In this document: positions 25,208 to 33,866 of the stretch, in pieces
Layout: each line of letters begins with the position of its first letter
Numbering within the stretch: the stretch's first letter is position 1
From: Solimonas sp. K1W22B-7
Lineage (GTDB): Bacteria > Pseudomonadota > Gammaproteobacteria > Nevskiales > Nevskiaceae
NCBI RefSeq assembly: GCF_003428335.1
Contig: NZ_CP031704.1
Location: forward strand, 3,844,001-3,908,000
Direction of reading: 5' to 3'
Length of the DNA stretch: 64,000 bases
Program-made: the position numbers and the translations under genes
Notes under the pieces: model-generated
What the model was told of the DNA's origin: nothing
The model's database searches: none
Seen by the model: the letters and a program-made list of their open reading frames with translations, nothing else

Positions 25208-25827
25208 ACAGCACCCGCGAACTGCAACCCGAGCGCGGCTGGGTGCACGCGGCCGCACCGCGACTGCGGCCGCCGCCGCCCTCGGAGCGCGGCCTGCTGT
25301 TCCGCTCGGTCACCGGCGGCGCACGCCTGTTCGGCCGCAAGGAGCTGCCGGACCTGTTCCCGGTATTCCACATCAACCGCCGCCTGTTCTGGCCCTGGCT
25401 GTTCTTCGCCTCGCGGCTGATGCCCGGGGGACGGCTCAAGGCGAAGGAACGCGAGAAAATCATCCTGCGCACCGGCTGGAACTGCCGCTGCCGCTACGAA
25501 TGGGGCCAGCACGTCGAGATCGGCCTGGGCGTGGGCCTGAGCGACCAGGACATCCTGCGCGTGTCGAAAGGCCCGGCGCATGCCGCGGACGACCGCGAAC
25601 GCGCCCTGCTGCTGGCCTGCGACGACATGGCGCGCGAGCAGTGCATTTCCAGCGACAGCTGGGCGGCGCTGGCGGCGCACTACAGCGAACCCCTGCTGAT
25701 CGAGATCACGATCCTGATCGGCCACTACCAGATGGTCGCTGGCTTCCTGAACAGCACGGGTATCGCGCTGGAGCCGGCGATCGAGCAGCAGCTGCAGGAG
25801 TTTCACCGGCGCCTCGGCATGAGCTAG
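25204..25827 (+). CDS. Carboxymuconolactone-decarboxylase-family protein
   Basis: This 207-residue protein starts in the ATGA overlap with the AraC gene. The AhpD-like core shows Glu84 (KEREKIILRTGW), the CRYEWGQH signature with Cys96 and His103, and the later helix ITILIGHYQMVAGFLNSTGI. Family members are decarboxylases or hydroperoxidases. This CxYEWxxH subgroup is common in catabolic clusters and has no settled reaction. The long N-terminal extension (about 60 residues, including PELPDLFPVFHINRR-like text) is typical of the subgroup. It should be cytosolic and coexpressed with the regulator. Confidence 0.82.
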   Translation: MNSTRELQPERGWVHAAAPRLRPPPPSERGLLFRSVTGGARLFGRKELPDLFPVFHINRRLFWPWLFFASRLMPGGRLKAKEREKIILRTGWNCRCRYEWGQHVEIGLGVGLSDQDILRVSKGPAHAADDRERALLLACDDMAREQCISSDSWAALAAHYSEPLLIEITILIGHYQMVAGFLNSTGIALEPAIEQQLQEFHRRLGMS

Positions 25828-25887
25828 CTGCGCCCAGAAGAAGCCGCCCCGGCGAGGCGGCCTATACATCGAGAGGAGACAACGGCA

Positions 25888-28068
25888 ATGAACCACAATG
25901 CTGTATCGGGCGGTCGTGCCCGCGGTGCGGGCCTGCTCGCCGGCCTGCTGTCCTGCGGCCCCGCGCTGGCGCTGGACTACGAATGGCGCAACATCAACGT
26001 CTCGCTGGACGGGCGCGCGAGCCTCGGCGCCATGTGGCGCATGGAAGACCGCGACCATGCGCTGATCGGCAAGCTCAACTTACCGGGCCAGCAGGGCCTG
26101 TGCGCGCCGGACGATTGCATCGACCTGGGCGGCGACTCCGAACCCAACCAGCGCCTGGTGGATGCCGAGGGCGCCTTCCTCGGCCACGCCATCGACGACG
26201 GCAATCTCAACTACGGCCAGTACGAGATCACCTCGGCGGTGGCAAGACTGAAGACCGACCTGTCGCTGTCCTGGGAGAACTGGTTCCTGAGGGTGTCGGG
26301 CGTCGGCTTCTTCGATGCCGTCAACTACAACGCGGACGACTATCACCCCGACACCACCCATCAGCCGCGGTATACGCCACGCCCCAGGGGCGTGAACCGG
26401 GACACCGGGTCCGACATCGACCTGCTGCAGGCCTACGTGGCGGCGGACTTCGAAGTGGGAGAACACACCCTCAACGTGTCCGCTGGCCAGCAGATCCTGC
26501 GCTGGGGCGAGAGCAATCTCATCGCCCTGAACAGCCTCGCCGAGATCAACCCGCCCGACGAGAACGTCTTCTGGATGCCCGGCGCGCAGTTCCCCGACGC
26601 CTTCCAGCCGGTCCCGCTGGTGGTGATCTCGGGCGATCTCACGCCCGAGATCGACGCCGAGGTCTTCTACCAGTTCAAATGGAGGCACGCGCGGGCGGCG
26701 GCGGCCGGCAGCTTCATGTCTTCGTTCGAGGCCGCCAACGGACGCGACTACTTCCTGCTCAACCAAGGCCAGACGCCGGAAGATCCCAACGGCGAACACC
26801 ACATCGCCGGCCTCGCCACCCTGCTCACCGACAGCTCCGCGTCCGCGCAGATGATCGGCGGCGGCTACGGCGATCCCGAGGACGGCGGCCAGTATGGCCT
26901 GCGCCTGAACTGGAGGGTGGACGAGTTCCTCGGCGGTACCCAGTTCAGCTTCTACGCCGCGAACTACCACAGCCGCATCCCCTACCTGGGCATGGTCGCC
27001 GGTGACGAGTCCTGCATCCGCGACTCGACCAACATCGTCGATGCCATCATCGACTGCCCGGTGCTGGCCAGCGGCTCGCTGGACCTGGGCGGCCTGCTCT
27101 ATCACTACGCGGGCATCAACGTGACGGACCTGGTGCCCGCCATCAACATCGACCTGACCGCCGGCAAGGATGCCCTGCCCTTCGACACGCCCAAGGGCTT
27201 CCTCGACTACCCGGAGGACATCCAGCTCTACGGCATCAGCTTCAACACCAACATCGGCAGCTGGTCGCTGTCCGGCGAATATGCGTATCGCCCGAACCTG
27301 CCGCTCCAGGTCAGCCTGGTGGATGTCATCATGACCGGCGCGCAGCCGCTGTTCCCGCGGCGCGACATCGTCGTCGTCGCACCGCAGCTCGCCACCATCC
27401 CGAGCGCACGCACCTTCATTCCGGACTTTCTCAGCGTCTACCGCGGATACGACAACAGCGACCCGGACAATTCGATCCAGGCCGGCCAGGTCATCCACGG
27501 CTACGAGCGCCTGAAGGTTGGCCAGTTCAACCTGTCCGCCATCAAGGCCCTCTCGCCTTCGGATCTGCCATTCCCGCTGGGGACCGACCAGATCCTCGTG
27601 CTCATCGAGGGTGGCCTGACCCATGTCATCGACATGCCGGACCGGGACGAGCTGCAGTTCGAGGGATTCATCCTGCACAAGAACACGCACGCCAGCCCCG
27701 GCGCCGACGGCACCGGTTCGGGCGGCGTGCCGGGCCTGCGCTTTACCCCCACGCAGCAGACGGAAGGCTTCGCCGACGACTTCGCCTGGGGCTACCGGGT
27801 CAGCGTGATGATGGAATACAACGACATCTTCCTGGGCGTGAACTTCAAGCCCTGGCTGATCTGGGGACATGACGTGCAGGGCATCTCGCCGATGCCGAAG
27901 TCCGGTTACCAGGGTTTCGCGGAAGGCCGGAGGTTCTTCCAGGTCGGCTCGGAATTCTCCTTCCTGCGGGACTGGTCCGGCGGACTCTTCTACCGGGGCT
28001 CCACCGGCGACAACGACACCCTGCGCGACAGGGACAGCCTGACCGCGTTCCTGGCGTACACGTTCTGA
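25888..28068 (+). CDS. DUF1302-family outer-membrane protein
   Basis: This 726-residue protein follows a GAGAGGAG ribosome binding site and has a signal peptide (LLAGLLSCGPALALDYEW). The mature start, WRNINVSLDGRASLGAMWRME, and AGQQILRWGESNLIALNSLA, INPPDENVFWMPG, PEIDAEVFYQFKW and the final TAFLAYTF are DUF1302 landmarks. The many alternating hydrophobic strands and the terminal aromatic residue suggest an outer-membrane beta-barrel. DUF1302 genes often accompany catabolic or lipid-related genes and may act in uptake or export of hydrophobic compounds. That role is inferred. An SDR gene follows 26 bases downstream. Confidence 0.85.
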   Translation: MNHNAVSGGRARGAGLLAGLLSCGPALALDYEWRNINVSLDGRASLGAMWRMEDRDHALIGKLNLPGQQGLCAPDDCIDLGGDSEPNQRLVDAEGAFLGHAIDDGNLNYGQYEITSAVARLKTDLSLSWENWFLRVSGVGFFDAVNYNADDYHPDTTHQPRYTPRPRGVNRDTGSDIDLLQAYVAADFEVGEHTLNVSAGQQILRWGESNLIALNSLAEINPPDENVFWMPGAQFPDAFQPVPLVVISGDLTPEIDAEVFYQFKWRHARAAAAGSFMSSFEAANGRDYFLLNQGQTPEDPNGEHHIAGLATLLTDSSASAQMIGGGYGDPEDGGQYGLRLNWRVDEFLGGTQFSFYAANYHSRIPYLGMVAGDESCIRDSTNIVDAIIDCPVLASGSLDLGGLLYHYAGINVTDLVPAINIDLTAGKDALPFDTPKGFLDYPEDIQLYGISFNTNIGSWSLSGEYAYRPNLPLQVSLVDVIMTGAQPLFPRRDIVVVAPQLATIPSARTFIPDFLSVYRGYDNSDPDNSIQAGQVIHGYERLKVGQFNLSAIKALSPSDLPFPLGTDQILVLIEGGLTHVIDMPDRDELQFEGFILHKNTHASPGADGTGSGGVPGLRFTPTQQTEGFADDFAWGYRVSVMMEYNDIFLGVNFKPWLIWGHDVQGISPMPKSGYQGFAEGRRFFQVGSEFSFLRDWSGGLFYRGSTGDNDTLRDRDSLTAFLAYTF

Positions 28069-28094
28069 GCGCGATCTTCCACCCGAGACAGCCC

Positions 28095-28925
28095 ATGACC
28101 CGCAAGCCCTTCAGGATCGATGGCGTACGCATCCTCATCACCGGCGCCTCCAGCGGCATCGGCCGGGCCCTGGCCGTGGCGCTGAGCCGGGAGGGTGCGC
28201 GACTCGCGCTGGTCGCCCGCCGCAGACCCCTGCTGGAATCACTGGGCGATTCGATCGCCTCCGAGGGCCATGAACGTCCGCTGCTCCACTGCGCCGATCT
28301 CGGCGTTCCAGGGGCCGGCGTGGCAGCCGCACGGGAAGCGGAAGCCACGCTGGGCGGCATCGACGTATTGATCAACAACGCCGGCACCAGCATCACCGCT
28401 GCCCAGCACCTGATCGGAGACGGGCCGCAAGCGCGCAGGCTGTTCGAGACCAACTACTGGTCGCCGCTGGCCCTCGTGGCGGCACTGACTCCCGGAATGC
28501 GGCAGCGCAGCCAGGGCGTGGTGGTCAACGTCACCTCCACCCTGCAGTCCGTGCCGATGCCGCAGGTCGGCTACTACGTCGCGTCGAAGTCGGCGCTGGC
28601 GCGGGCCACCCAGGTCATGCGGCATGAACTCCGCGACAGCGGCATCCACGTCATCGAGATGGTTCCTGGCGGCACCGACACGGAAACGCGCGGGCAGGAC
28701 AAGGACCTGCCGCTGCGACCGGGCAAGAAGCTGCCCAAGCCCCCGCTGGTTTCACCGGAGCAGGCCGCAAGGGCCATCGTCCAGGGGCTGCGCAAGAAAA
28801 CGGATCGCGTGGTCTATCCCGCAAGCTCTCTGGTACCGCTGGAACTGCCTGCTGCGGGCAGGCTGATCGGAAACCTGGCCGCCGGCTTCATCGATGCGGG
28901 GTTTGAGAGGAAGCGCACGTCGTAG
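28095..28925 (+). CDS. Short-chain dehydrogenase/reductase with altered 3' end
   Basis: This 276-residue SDR has TGASSGIG (residues 16-23), VLINNAG (91-97), the active-site Ser148 (NVTSTL) and Tyr161-X3-Lys165 (YYVASK). LVARRR after beta-2 suggests NADP(H). Its last codons (KRTS-stop) lie exactly over the reverse complement of a truncated nucleotidyltransferase gene. The original C-terminus may therefore have been replaced when foreign DNA joined here. It is probably co-transcribed with the DUF1302 gene. The substrate is unknown. Confidence 0.88.
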   Translation: MTRKPFRIDGVRILITGASSGIGRALAVALSREGARLALVARRRPLLESLGDSIASEGHERPLLHCADLGVPGAGVAAAREAEATLGGIDVLINNAGTSITAAQHLIGDGPQARRLFETNYWSPLALVAALTPGMRQRSQGVVVNVTSTLQSVPMPQVGYYVASKSALARATQVMRHELRDSGIHVIEMVPGGTDTETRGQDKDLPLRPGKKLPKPPLVSPEQAARAIVQGLRKKTDRVVYPASSLVPLELPAAGRLIGNLAAGFIDAGFERKRTS

Positions 28926-29071
28926 CCCGAATCGGGCGAGGGAAAGCCCCAGGCGCGGCTGCCGGACTCGATCACATGCAGGATCACGATGTCGTGCTCG
29001 CGGCGCACTTCGTCCAGGCGCCGCCGGATCATGGCGACGACATGGGCGGGCAGATCATCGATGGGTTCCAC
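28910..29071 (-). pseudogene. Truncated predicted nucleotidyltransferase (RlaP-like), N-terminal fragment
   Basis: From GTG 29069-29071, with GGAGAG just upstream, the frame reads VEPIDDLPAHVVAMIRRRLD, then ILHVIESGSRAWGFPSPDSG and YDVRF (residues 50-54). ESGSRAWGFPSPDSxYDVRF is the metal/nucleotide-binding motif of the RlaP-type DNA-polymerase-beta-superfamily nucleotidyltransferases. After VRF the frame runs antisense to the end of the SDR gene and loses all similarity. About four-fifths of the gene is therefore missing. It is a remnant of a deletion or rearrangement. Confidence 0.75.
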
Positions 29072-29139
29072 GGCCTGCTCTCCACGGCATCTCGGGGAGC
29101 GGATGATCCCCGAGCCCGGAGCGGCCGGCAAGCCGAGGG

Positions 29140-30126
29140 CTACGGCAGGTTTTCCGGCTCCAGCACCATCGCTGCCGCGCCCAGCAGTCCCGCATGCGGA
29201 TGCGCGATGAGGCACGTGGGCACCGTGCGCATCAGCGCCGCGTGCCGGCCCTTGCCCTCGAAGCGCTGGCGGAAGCCGCCGCGCTGCAGGCGCGGCAGCA
29301 GCTTCTGCGCGACACCGCCGTGCAGGTACACACCCTGCCAGGCACCGAAGGCCAGGGCGACGTCGCCGGCGAAGGCTCCGAGCATGGCGCAGACGCGGTC
29401 CAGCGCCTGTGCGGCGAGGCCTGCCGGGTCGGCTTCGGCCTGCGCGGAGACTTCCTCCGGCGTCGCCGGCTGCGGCGCCAGGCCGGCGATCTCGCGCAGC
29501 GCCTGGTAGACGTTGGCGATGCCCATGCCGGAGACCAGGCGCTCGGTGGAGACACGGCCATGACGCGCGGACAGCAACCGCAGGATGTCCTCTTCGACCG
29601 CGTCGGCCGGCGCGAAGGCCAGGTGGCCGCCTTCGGATTCGATCACGCTGAAGCGCTCCCGCTCCACGATCAGTCCGCTGACGCCCAGGCCGGTACCGGG
29701 GCCGAGCACGGCGTAGGCCTGGCGCGGCCCCGCGGCCGGCACCAGGGCCGGGCCCACCGCGACCACATCGGCATCGCGCAGCAGCGGCAGCGCGCGGCTG
29801 ACGGCGGCGAAGTCGTTGACCACGCGCAGCGGCAAGCCCAGGCCAGCAGCGGTTTCGCGGACCGAGAAGGCCCAGGGATTGTTGGTGATGCGGACGCGGT
29901 CGCCAGGCACCGGCGCCGCCACCGCCAGCAGCGCACGATGCGGCCTTGCGTCCGTGTGCCGCAGGAAATGCGCCGCAGCCTCGGCCAGACCGGGAAAGTC
30001 GGCGCAGCACAGGCGGGTGACGCCCTCCAGCCGCGGCAGACCGTCAGTACCCATGGCAGCCAGCGCGAAGCGCGCATTGGTGCCGCCGATGTCGCCCACC
30101 AGCTGGTAAGCGGAAGTCACGTCCAT
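29140..30126 (-). CDS. glk: Glucokinase
   Basis: This 328-residue cytosolic enzyme of the bacterial Glk family phosphorylates glucose with ATP. It opens LVGDIGGTNARFALAA (phosphate-binding loop), followed by ITNNPWAFS (sugar-binding), VVNDFAAVSRALP with the catalytic Asp, VLGPGTGLGVSGLI, SEGGHLAFAP and LHGGVAQKLLP. Length matches the E. coli enzyme (321). The ATG at 30124-30126 fits the family start. It stands alone, flanked by a truncated nucleotidyltransferase downstream and a REP palindrome upstream. Confidence 0.93.
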   Translation of the reverse strand: MDVTSAYQLVGDIGGTNARFALAAMGTDGLPRLEGVTRLCCADFPGLAEAAAHFLRHTDARPHRALLAVAAPVPGDRVRITNNPWAFSVRETAAGLGLPLRVVNDFAAVSRALPLLRDADVVAVGPALVPAAGPRQAYAVLGPGTGLGVSGLIVERERFSVIESEGGHLAFAPADAVEEDILRLLSARHGRVSTERLVSGMGIANVYQALREIAGLAPQPATPEEVSAQAEADPAGLAAQALDRVCAMLGAFAGDVALAFGAWQGVYLHGGVAQKLLPRLQRGGFRQRFEGKGRHAALMRTVPTCLIAHPHAGLLGAAAMVLEPENLP

Positions 30127-30203
30127 GTCGTCCCGTTCAGGCCAGGGGACATGCTAACCCGGTGAAGCTGAACGGCGAATGGCCAGCCGTGGGGCAATGT
30201 GGA

Positions 30204-30277
30204 CGTGGGAGCGGCTTCAGCCGCGATGGGTCGGCGGCCATGACGGCCAGCCCATCGCGGCTGAAGCCGCTCCCACG
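30204..30277. repeat. REP-type palindrome with 27-base arms
   Basis: The left arm 30204-30230 (begins CGTGGGAGCGGCTTCAGCC) pairs perfectly with 30251-30277 (ends GCCGCTCCCACG) around a 20-base loop containing a minor GGCC hairpin. It lies between glk and the acylase gene. It is the cleanest copy of the GTGGGAGCGGCTT family in the window. Confidence 0.9.
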
Positions 30278-30297
30278 AAAGATCAGGCGAGGCCTGC

Positions 30298-33200
30298 CTA
30301 TTCGTCCCGGTGGTGATACTCCACCGCCTGCTGGAAGGTCGGGCGGTTGGTCCAGTGGATCGGCGGCACCGGCAGGAAGCTGAAGGCAGTGTGCTTCACG
30401 GCGTCGGCGTCCTCGACGCGCTGGTCGCCGGCCGGGGCCAGCGGCGAGCCTTCCCACTGTTCCTTCGCCGCCAGGCCGCCGAGGTCGGCCAGGGCCTGGT
30501 CCAGGGCCGTCAGCACGGCGCTGCGGCACCCGGCCTGGCTGCCGTCGGCGCACTTGAGCTGGCGGTAGGGCGTGCGGGTTTCGCCGAGGGCCATCTGCAG
30601 CGTGCGGCGCATGTGCTGGAACCAGCCCTCCTGGTAGGCCGAGCCCTGGGCGCGCGGGTTGTCGTAGCGGCCCTGGCCGATATACCCCTCCTGCGCCACC
30701 AGCTGCGGCAGCATGCTGTCGATCAGGCGCGGGTACCAGGCGTCCATCAGCAGGACCTGGGCGCGCATGTCGTAGCTGCCGTCATGGTCGCGGTCACGGC
30801 GGTAGGAGCCGAAGCCGGGCTTGCCGTCGATCCAGGTCTGCGAGCCGGCGTCGATCCACTGCTGCATCAGCTCCGCCGCCTGCTGCTGGTCGGCGCTGAG
30901 CGTGCCCTTCTTCATCAGCTCCAGCAGCAGCGGCAGCATCTCCTGGCCGCGCAGGTCGGTGAAGGCGGCGTCGGCCATCACCTCGATCATGCTGGCGATG
31001 TCGTGCTTGCGGCCGCTGGCCTTGAAGGCCTGCAGGCGCTTGGCCAGCATGTCGACGCGATGCGTGGGGCCGAAGGTGCCGTTGAAGTCGGCCGCCCACC
31101 AGTCGCGCGCCGGCGAGTTGTTCCAGCTCATGGTGTAACCCTTCTCCGGGTTGATCGCCTGCGGATGCGCCGACAGCGGCAGGTAGCCCGGCCATTCGAA
31201 ATAACCCCGCAGCGGATCGCCCTGCGCCACCGGCTTGGTGCGGCTGGGGAAGGCCCGCGTGCCGCCGAAGTTGGCGAAGAAGTTGCCCTTGATCTCGGGT
31301 GCGTCCACCGCCCATTCGTAAAGCCCGTTGCCCCAGCTCGGAAGTTCCGGATGCACGCCGGCGGCGCGCTGCGGGTAGAGGCCGCTGTGGATGTAGCCGA
31401 CGTCGTCGCGATCGACGTAGATCCAGTTGAAGGTGCCGGTCATGCTGTTGAACAGGCGCTGGAAATCCTGCGCGCTCTTGACCGTGGGCGTGGTCACCAG
31501 CGCGAACGGCGCGGCGGTGTCCAGCTCGGCGAAGAAGGTGCTGCGCTGGCGCGAGATCGCGACCGGCTCGCCGTTGATCAGGGCGGTGGCGAACACCGGG
31601 CCGTAGTGCGTGCGCAGCACGTAGCGCCGGACATCCTGCGGGCCGGTGGGACCACCCAGCGCGATGCTGGCGACGGTGGGGTGCGCGGTCCAGCTGTCGG
31701 TCCGGCGGAACAGCGCGCGGCAGCGCATGCCCTGCCCGTCTCCGGCATCGACCACGTAGCCGTCGGCGTCGGGGAAACCATCGCCATTGCTGTCGTCGCG
31801 CGAGGCCGGCGTGCCGTCGAGCTTGCACAGCTTCGACACGCGCACGTCGACCAGGTCGGACTCGCCGGATGTGGCGCTGAAGGAGAAGTCGCGGCCGCGG
31901 CCGAGGTTGATGTACGGCAGGTTGCCGAACACGGCGCCGCGCCCGGCGAAGTCCTGCGCGGTGCCGCCGTTGGACTTGACCGCCACCTCCCACAGCAGCT
32001 GCGGCACGAAGTAGCTGGCCTGCGGGCCCATGATGCCGATGGGGTGGCCGCTCTTGCTCTGCGCGCCGGTCACGGCGATGTAGTTGGACAGGCGCATCGG
32101 CATGGCGAAGCCGGCGCGGCCCAGCGCGGCGTGCGCGCCAGCCGAGGGCTCCAGCGAGGCGTAGTAGGTATGCGCGGGCGCGCTCCTGTGGCGGAACGGC
32201 GGACGCACCTCGTCGACCTGGCCGACGGCACCGGGAATCGGCGTCAGGCTGAACACCGGCGACAGGCTCGGCAGCAGGTCGCCGATGTCCAGCAGGTTGA
32301 GCACGGTGGCCGGCGTCGGCAGGGGCAGCGGCAGTCCGCCGCTGTTGCCGGAAGCCAGCGTGGCGCGCGGCTGGAAGCTGCCGGCGTCCCACACCGCCGT
32401 GCCGGGCGGCAGGGCCTGCGGGCAGGTCTCGCTGACGCGCGGCGGCGACTGCGTGGCGTAGGCGGTGTCGATGCTGCGCGGCGTGTCCGGATCGTTGGCA
32501 TGGCGCACGTCGCGCCAGAACTCGCAGGCCACCTTGGGGATGGCGCCGCTGGCGGGGCCGAAGGATGGGTCGAGCCGCTGCAGCAGCTGCAGCGCGACAT
32601 GCTCGCTGCCGCCGCCGCTGGCGAAGATCGACTGGATCAGGATGGCGGAGGCGACGATGTCCTCGCGCCGGAACGGCTGCGGCGGAAACTTGAGCAGCTC
32701 GTTGCCGGGCTGGATCGACAGCGCGGCGTACTCCGGCGGTACCTGGCCTATGGCACCCGGCGTCCTGAGGAATTCGATGTAGGCGTTCATGCCCGCGACC
32801 TGCGCGTCGAGGTCACGCAACACCAGGCTGCTGACCGTGCCGAACTTGGCGGCGGTGGCCTCGATCATCTGCGTCAGCTCGGCCTCGCTGTAGCCGGCGA
32901 CGTTGGCGATGTCGGTGTCGAAGCCGAAGGTGTCGGGCGCCGGGCCGAGATACTCGGAGAAGCGGCCGCGGCCGACATAGCGCAGCACGTCGTAAAGCCA
33001 CAGGCGATCCTGCGCGCCGGCATAGCCGAAGCCATACATCGCCGCCAGGCGATCCTCGCCCTCGACGAAGGGTACGCCCCAGCCGTCGCGCTTGATCGTG
33101 ACGGTCTTGCCGTTGAGCGCGGTCAGCGTGGTGGTGGACACCACGCTGTCGGGCGTGAGGCCTTCGTGCTTGAAGTAGTTGCAGGCGAGGTCGGATTTCT

Positions 33201-33558
33201 CCTCGTGCTCGTCGATGTTCGCCGGCGGCGTGCAGGGCTCGGCCTTGAGGCCCTGCCTGGCATAGGCGAGGTGGGCGTAGAGATCGAGGCCGTCGCGGAA
33301 ATTCCTGGGATAGACGAACTGTGCGCCGCCCACCGGCAGGCCGAGGCCGCCGGCGGAGTTGCCGTTGGAGCCCGGCGGCATGGCGTTGAGCAGGATGCTG
33401 TCGGCCTCGTTGCCGCCCGGCGCATGGTTGCCGCCGCCATTGCTGCCACTGCCATTGCCGCTGGAGCCCGGGACCGGGTCGCTGCGGCCACCGCAGGCCG
33501 CCAGGACGAGAATGGCCGTGAGCGCCAGCGCATGGCCGGCCGTACGCATGATCGACAT
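30298..33558 (-). CDS. Penicillin-acylase-family Ntn hydrolase, lipoprotein
   Basis: This 1086-residue protein starts at ATG 33556-33558 behind GGGGAGAG. It has a lipoprotein signal (ALTAILVLAACGG) and a Gly/Ser/Asn-rich linker. The alpha chain includes VTIKRDGWGVPFVEGEDRL and YGFGYAGAQDRLWLYDVLR. The N-terminal nucleophile of the beta chain is Ser491 in RLSNYIAVTGAQSKSGHPIG, matching the SN(A/Y)xAV-GxxSxSG pattern. Family members cleave amide bonds of beta-lactams, acyl-homoserine lactones or acyl amino acids after self-cleavage. It is longer than typical (about 800), mainly through insertions between the chains. The substrate is unknown. Confidence 0.87.
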   Translation of the reverse strand: MSIMRTAGHALALTAILVLAACGGRSDPVPGSSGNGSGSNGGGNHAPGGNEADSILLNAMPPGSNGNSAGGLGLPVGGAQFVYPRNFRDGLDLYAHLAYARQGLKAEPCTPPANIDEHEEKSDLACNYFKHEGLTPDSVVSTTTLTALNGKTVTIKRDGWGVPFVEGEDRLAAMYGFGYAGAQDRLWLYDVLRYVGRGRFSEYLGPAPDTFGFDTDIANVAGYSEAELTQMIEATAAKFGTVSSLVLRDLDAQVAGMNAYIEFLRTPGAIGQVPPEYAALSIQPGNELLKFPPQPFRREDIVASAILIQSIFASGGGSEHVALQLLQRLDPSFGPASGAIPKVACEFWRDVRHANDPDTPRSIDTAYATQSPPRVSETCPQALPPGTAVWDAGSFQPRATLASGNSGGLPLPLPTPATVLNLLDIGDLLPSLSPVFSLTPIPGAVGQVDEVRPPFRHRSAPAHTYYASLEPSAGAHAALGRAGFAMPMRLSNYIAVTGAQSKSGHPIGIMGPQASYFVPQLLWEVAVKSNGGTAQDFAGRGAVFGNLPYINLGRGRDFSFSATSGESDLVDVRVSKLCKLDGTPASRDDSNGDGFPDADGYVVDAGDGQGMRCRALFRRTDSWTAHPTVASIALGGPTGPQDVRRYVLRTHYGPVFATALINGEPVAISRQRSTFFAELDTAAPFALVTTPTVKSAQDFQRLFNSMTGTFNWIYVDRDDVGYIHSGLYPQRAAGVHPELPSWGNGLYEWAVDAPEIKGNFFANFGGTRAFPSRTKPVAQGDPLRGYFEWPGYLPLSAHPQAINPEKGYTMSWNNSPARDWWAADFNGTFGPTHRVDMLAKRLQAFKASGRKHDIASMIEVMADAAFTDLRGQEMLPLLLELMKKGTLSADQQQAAELMQQWIDAGSQTWIDGKPGFGSYRRDRDHDGSYDMRAQVLLMDAWYPRLIDSMLPQLVAQEGYIGQGRYDNPRAQGSAYQEGWFQHMRRTLQMALGETRTPYRQLKCADGSQAGCRSAVLTALDQALADLGGLAAKEQWEGSPLAPAGDQRVEDADAVKHTAFSFLPVPPIHWTNRPTFQQAVEYHHRDE

Positions 33559-33866
33559 CGTTGTCTCTCCCCTCGTGGCGGCTTCTGTCGAGTCGCCTGA
33601 TTGTCGTTCGCCGCTCAACTATAGCCCTGCGGACGAAGTGCGGCTGCATAGTAAAATGCGCTTAGGTTTTCGGCGCTTATGCGATTTTCCGCAGGGCAGG
33701 CCGGAGCGGGGACTGCGCATGCCCGCCGACAAGGTGAGACCTGACTCAGGTGCGGCAAGAACCTGACACTTTCTTCAGGTTTGATCTCTCCTCAATACTC
33801 CGCCGCGACTTGCGGCGACGGCTTCGTGCGCCGCTGTCATCTCCCCGCAGAACCCGGAGAAAACTC
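33559..33866. other. Divergent intergenic region with inverted repeats
   Basis: This 308-base gap separates the acylase gene (-) from the PPC-domain gene (+). It holds promoters for both, including AT-rich text near 33646-33690 (TAGTAAAATGCGC). Two ACCTGA/TCAGGT dyads lie at 33739-33781. I see no credible gene here. The open frame extending upstream of 33867 is arginine-rich and unlike a signal peptide. Confidence 0.5.
33739..33781. promoter_or_regulatory. Two adjacent ACCTGA/TCAGGT inverted repeats (putative operators)
   Basis: The first dyad is ACCTGA-C-TCAGGT (33739-33751), a perfect palindrome around one base. The second is AACCTGA (33760-33766) and TCAGGTT (33775-33781) separated by 8 bases. 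The four identical half-sites, 86 bases before the PPC-domain start codon, suggest binding of a dimeric repressor or activator. The second dyad could also fold as a weak hairpin. Confidence 0.45.

Noticed and set aside
23975-25258. Upstream extension of the minus-strand SDR across the AraC gene
   Set aside because: The added residues are antisense to the AraC regulator. The SDR cofactor motif begins 12 residues after ATG 23974.
30310-33600. Open frame of about 1100 codons on the + strand opposite the penicillin acylase
   Set aside because: Antisense of a gene with a clear Ntn-hydrolase signature. No motif on the + strand.
33750-33866. GTG start at 33750 for the PPC-domain protein
   Set aside because: It would put an Arg-rich 39-residue stretch before the signal peptide. 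TTG 33867 has a well-spaced GGAG and opens into the signal peptide.
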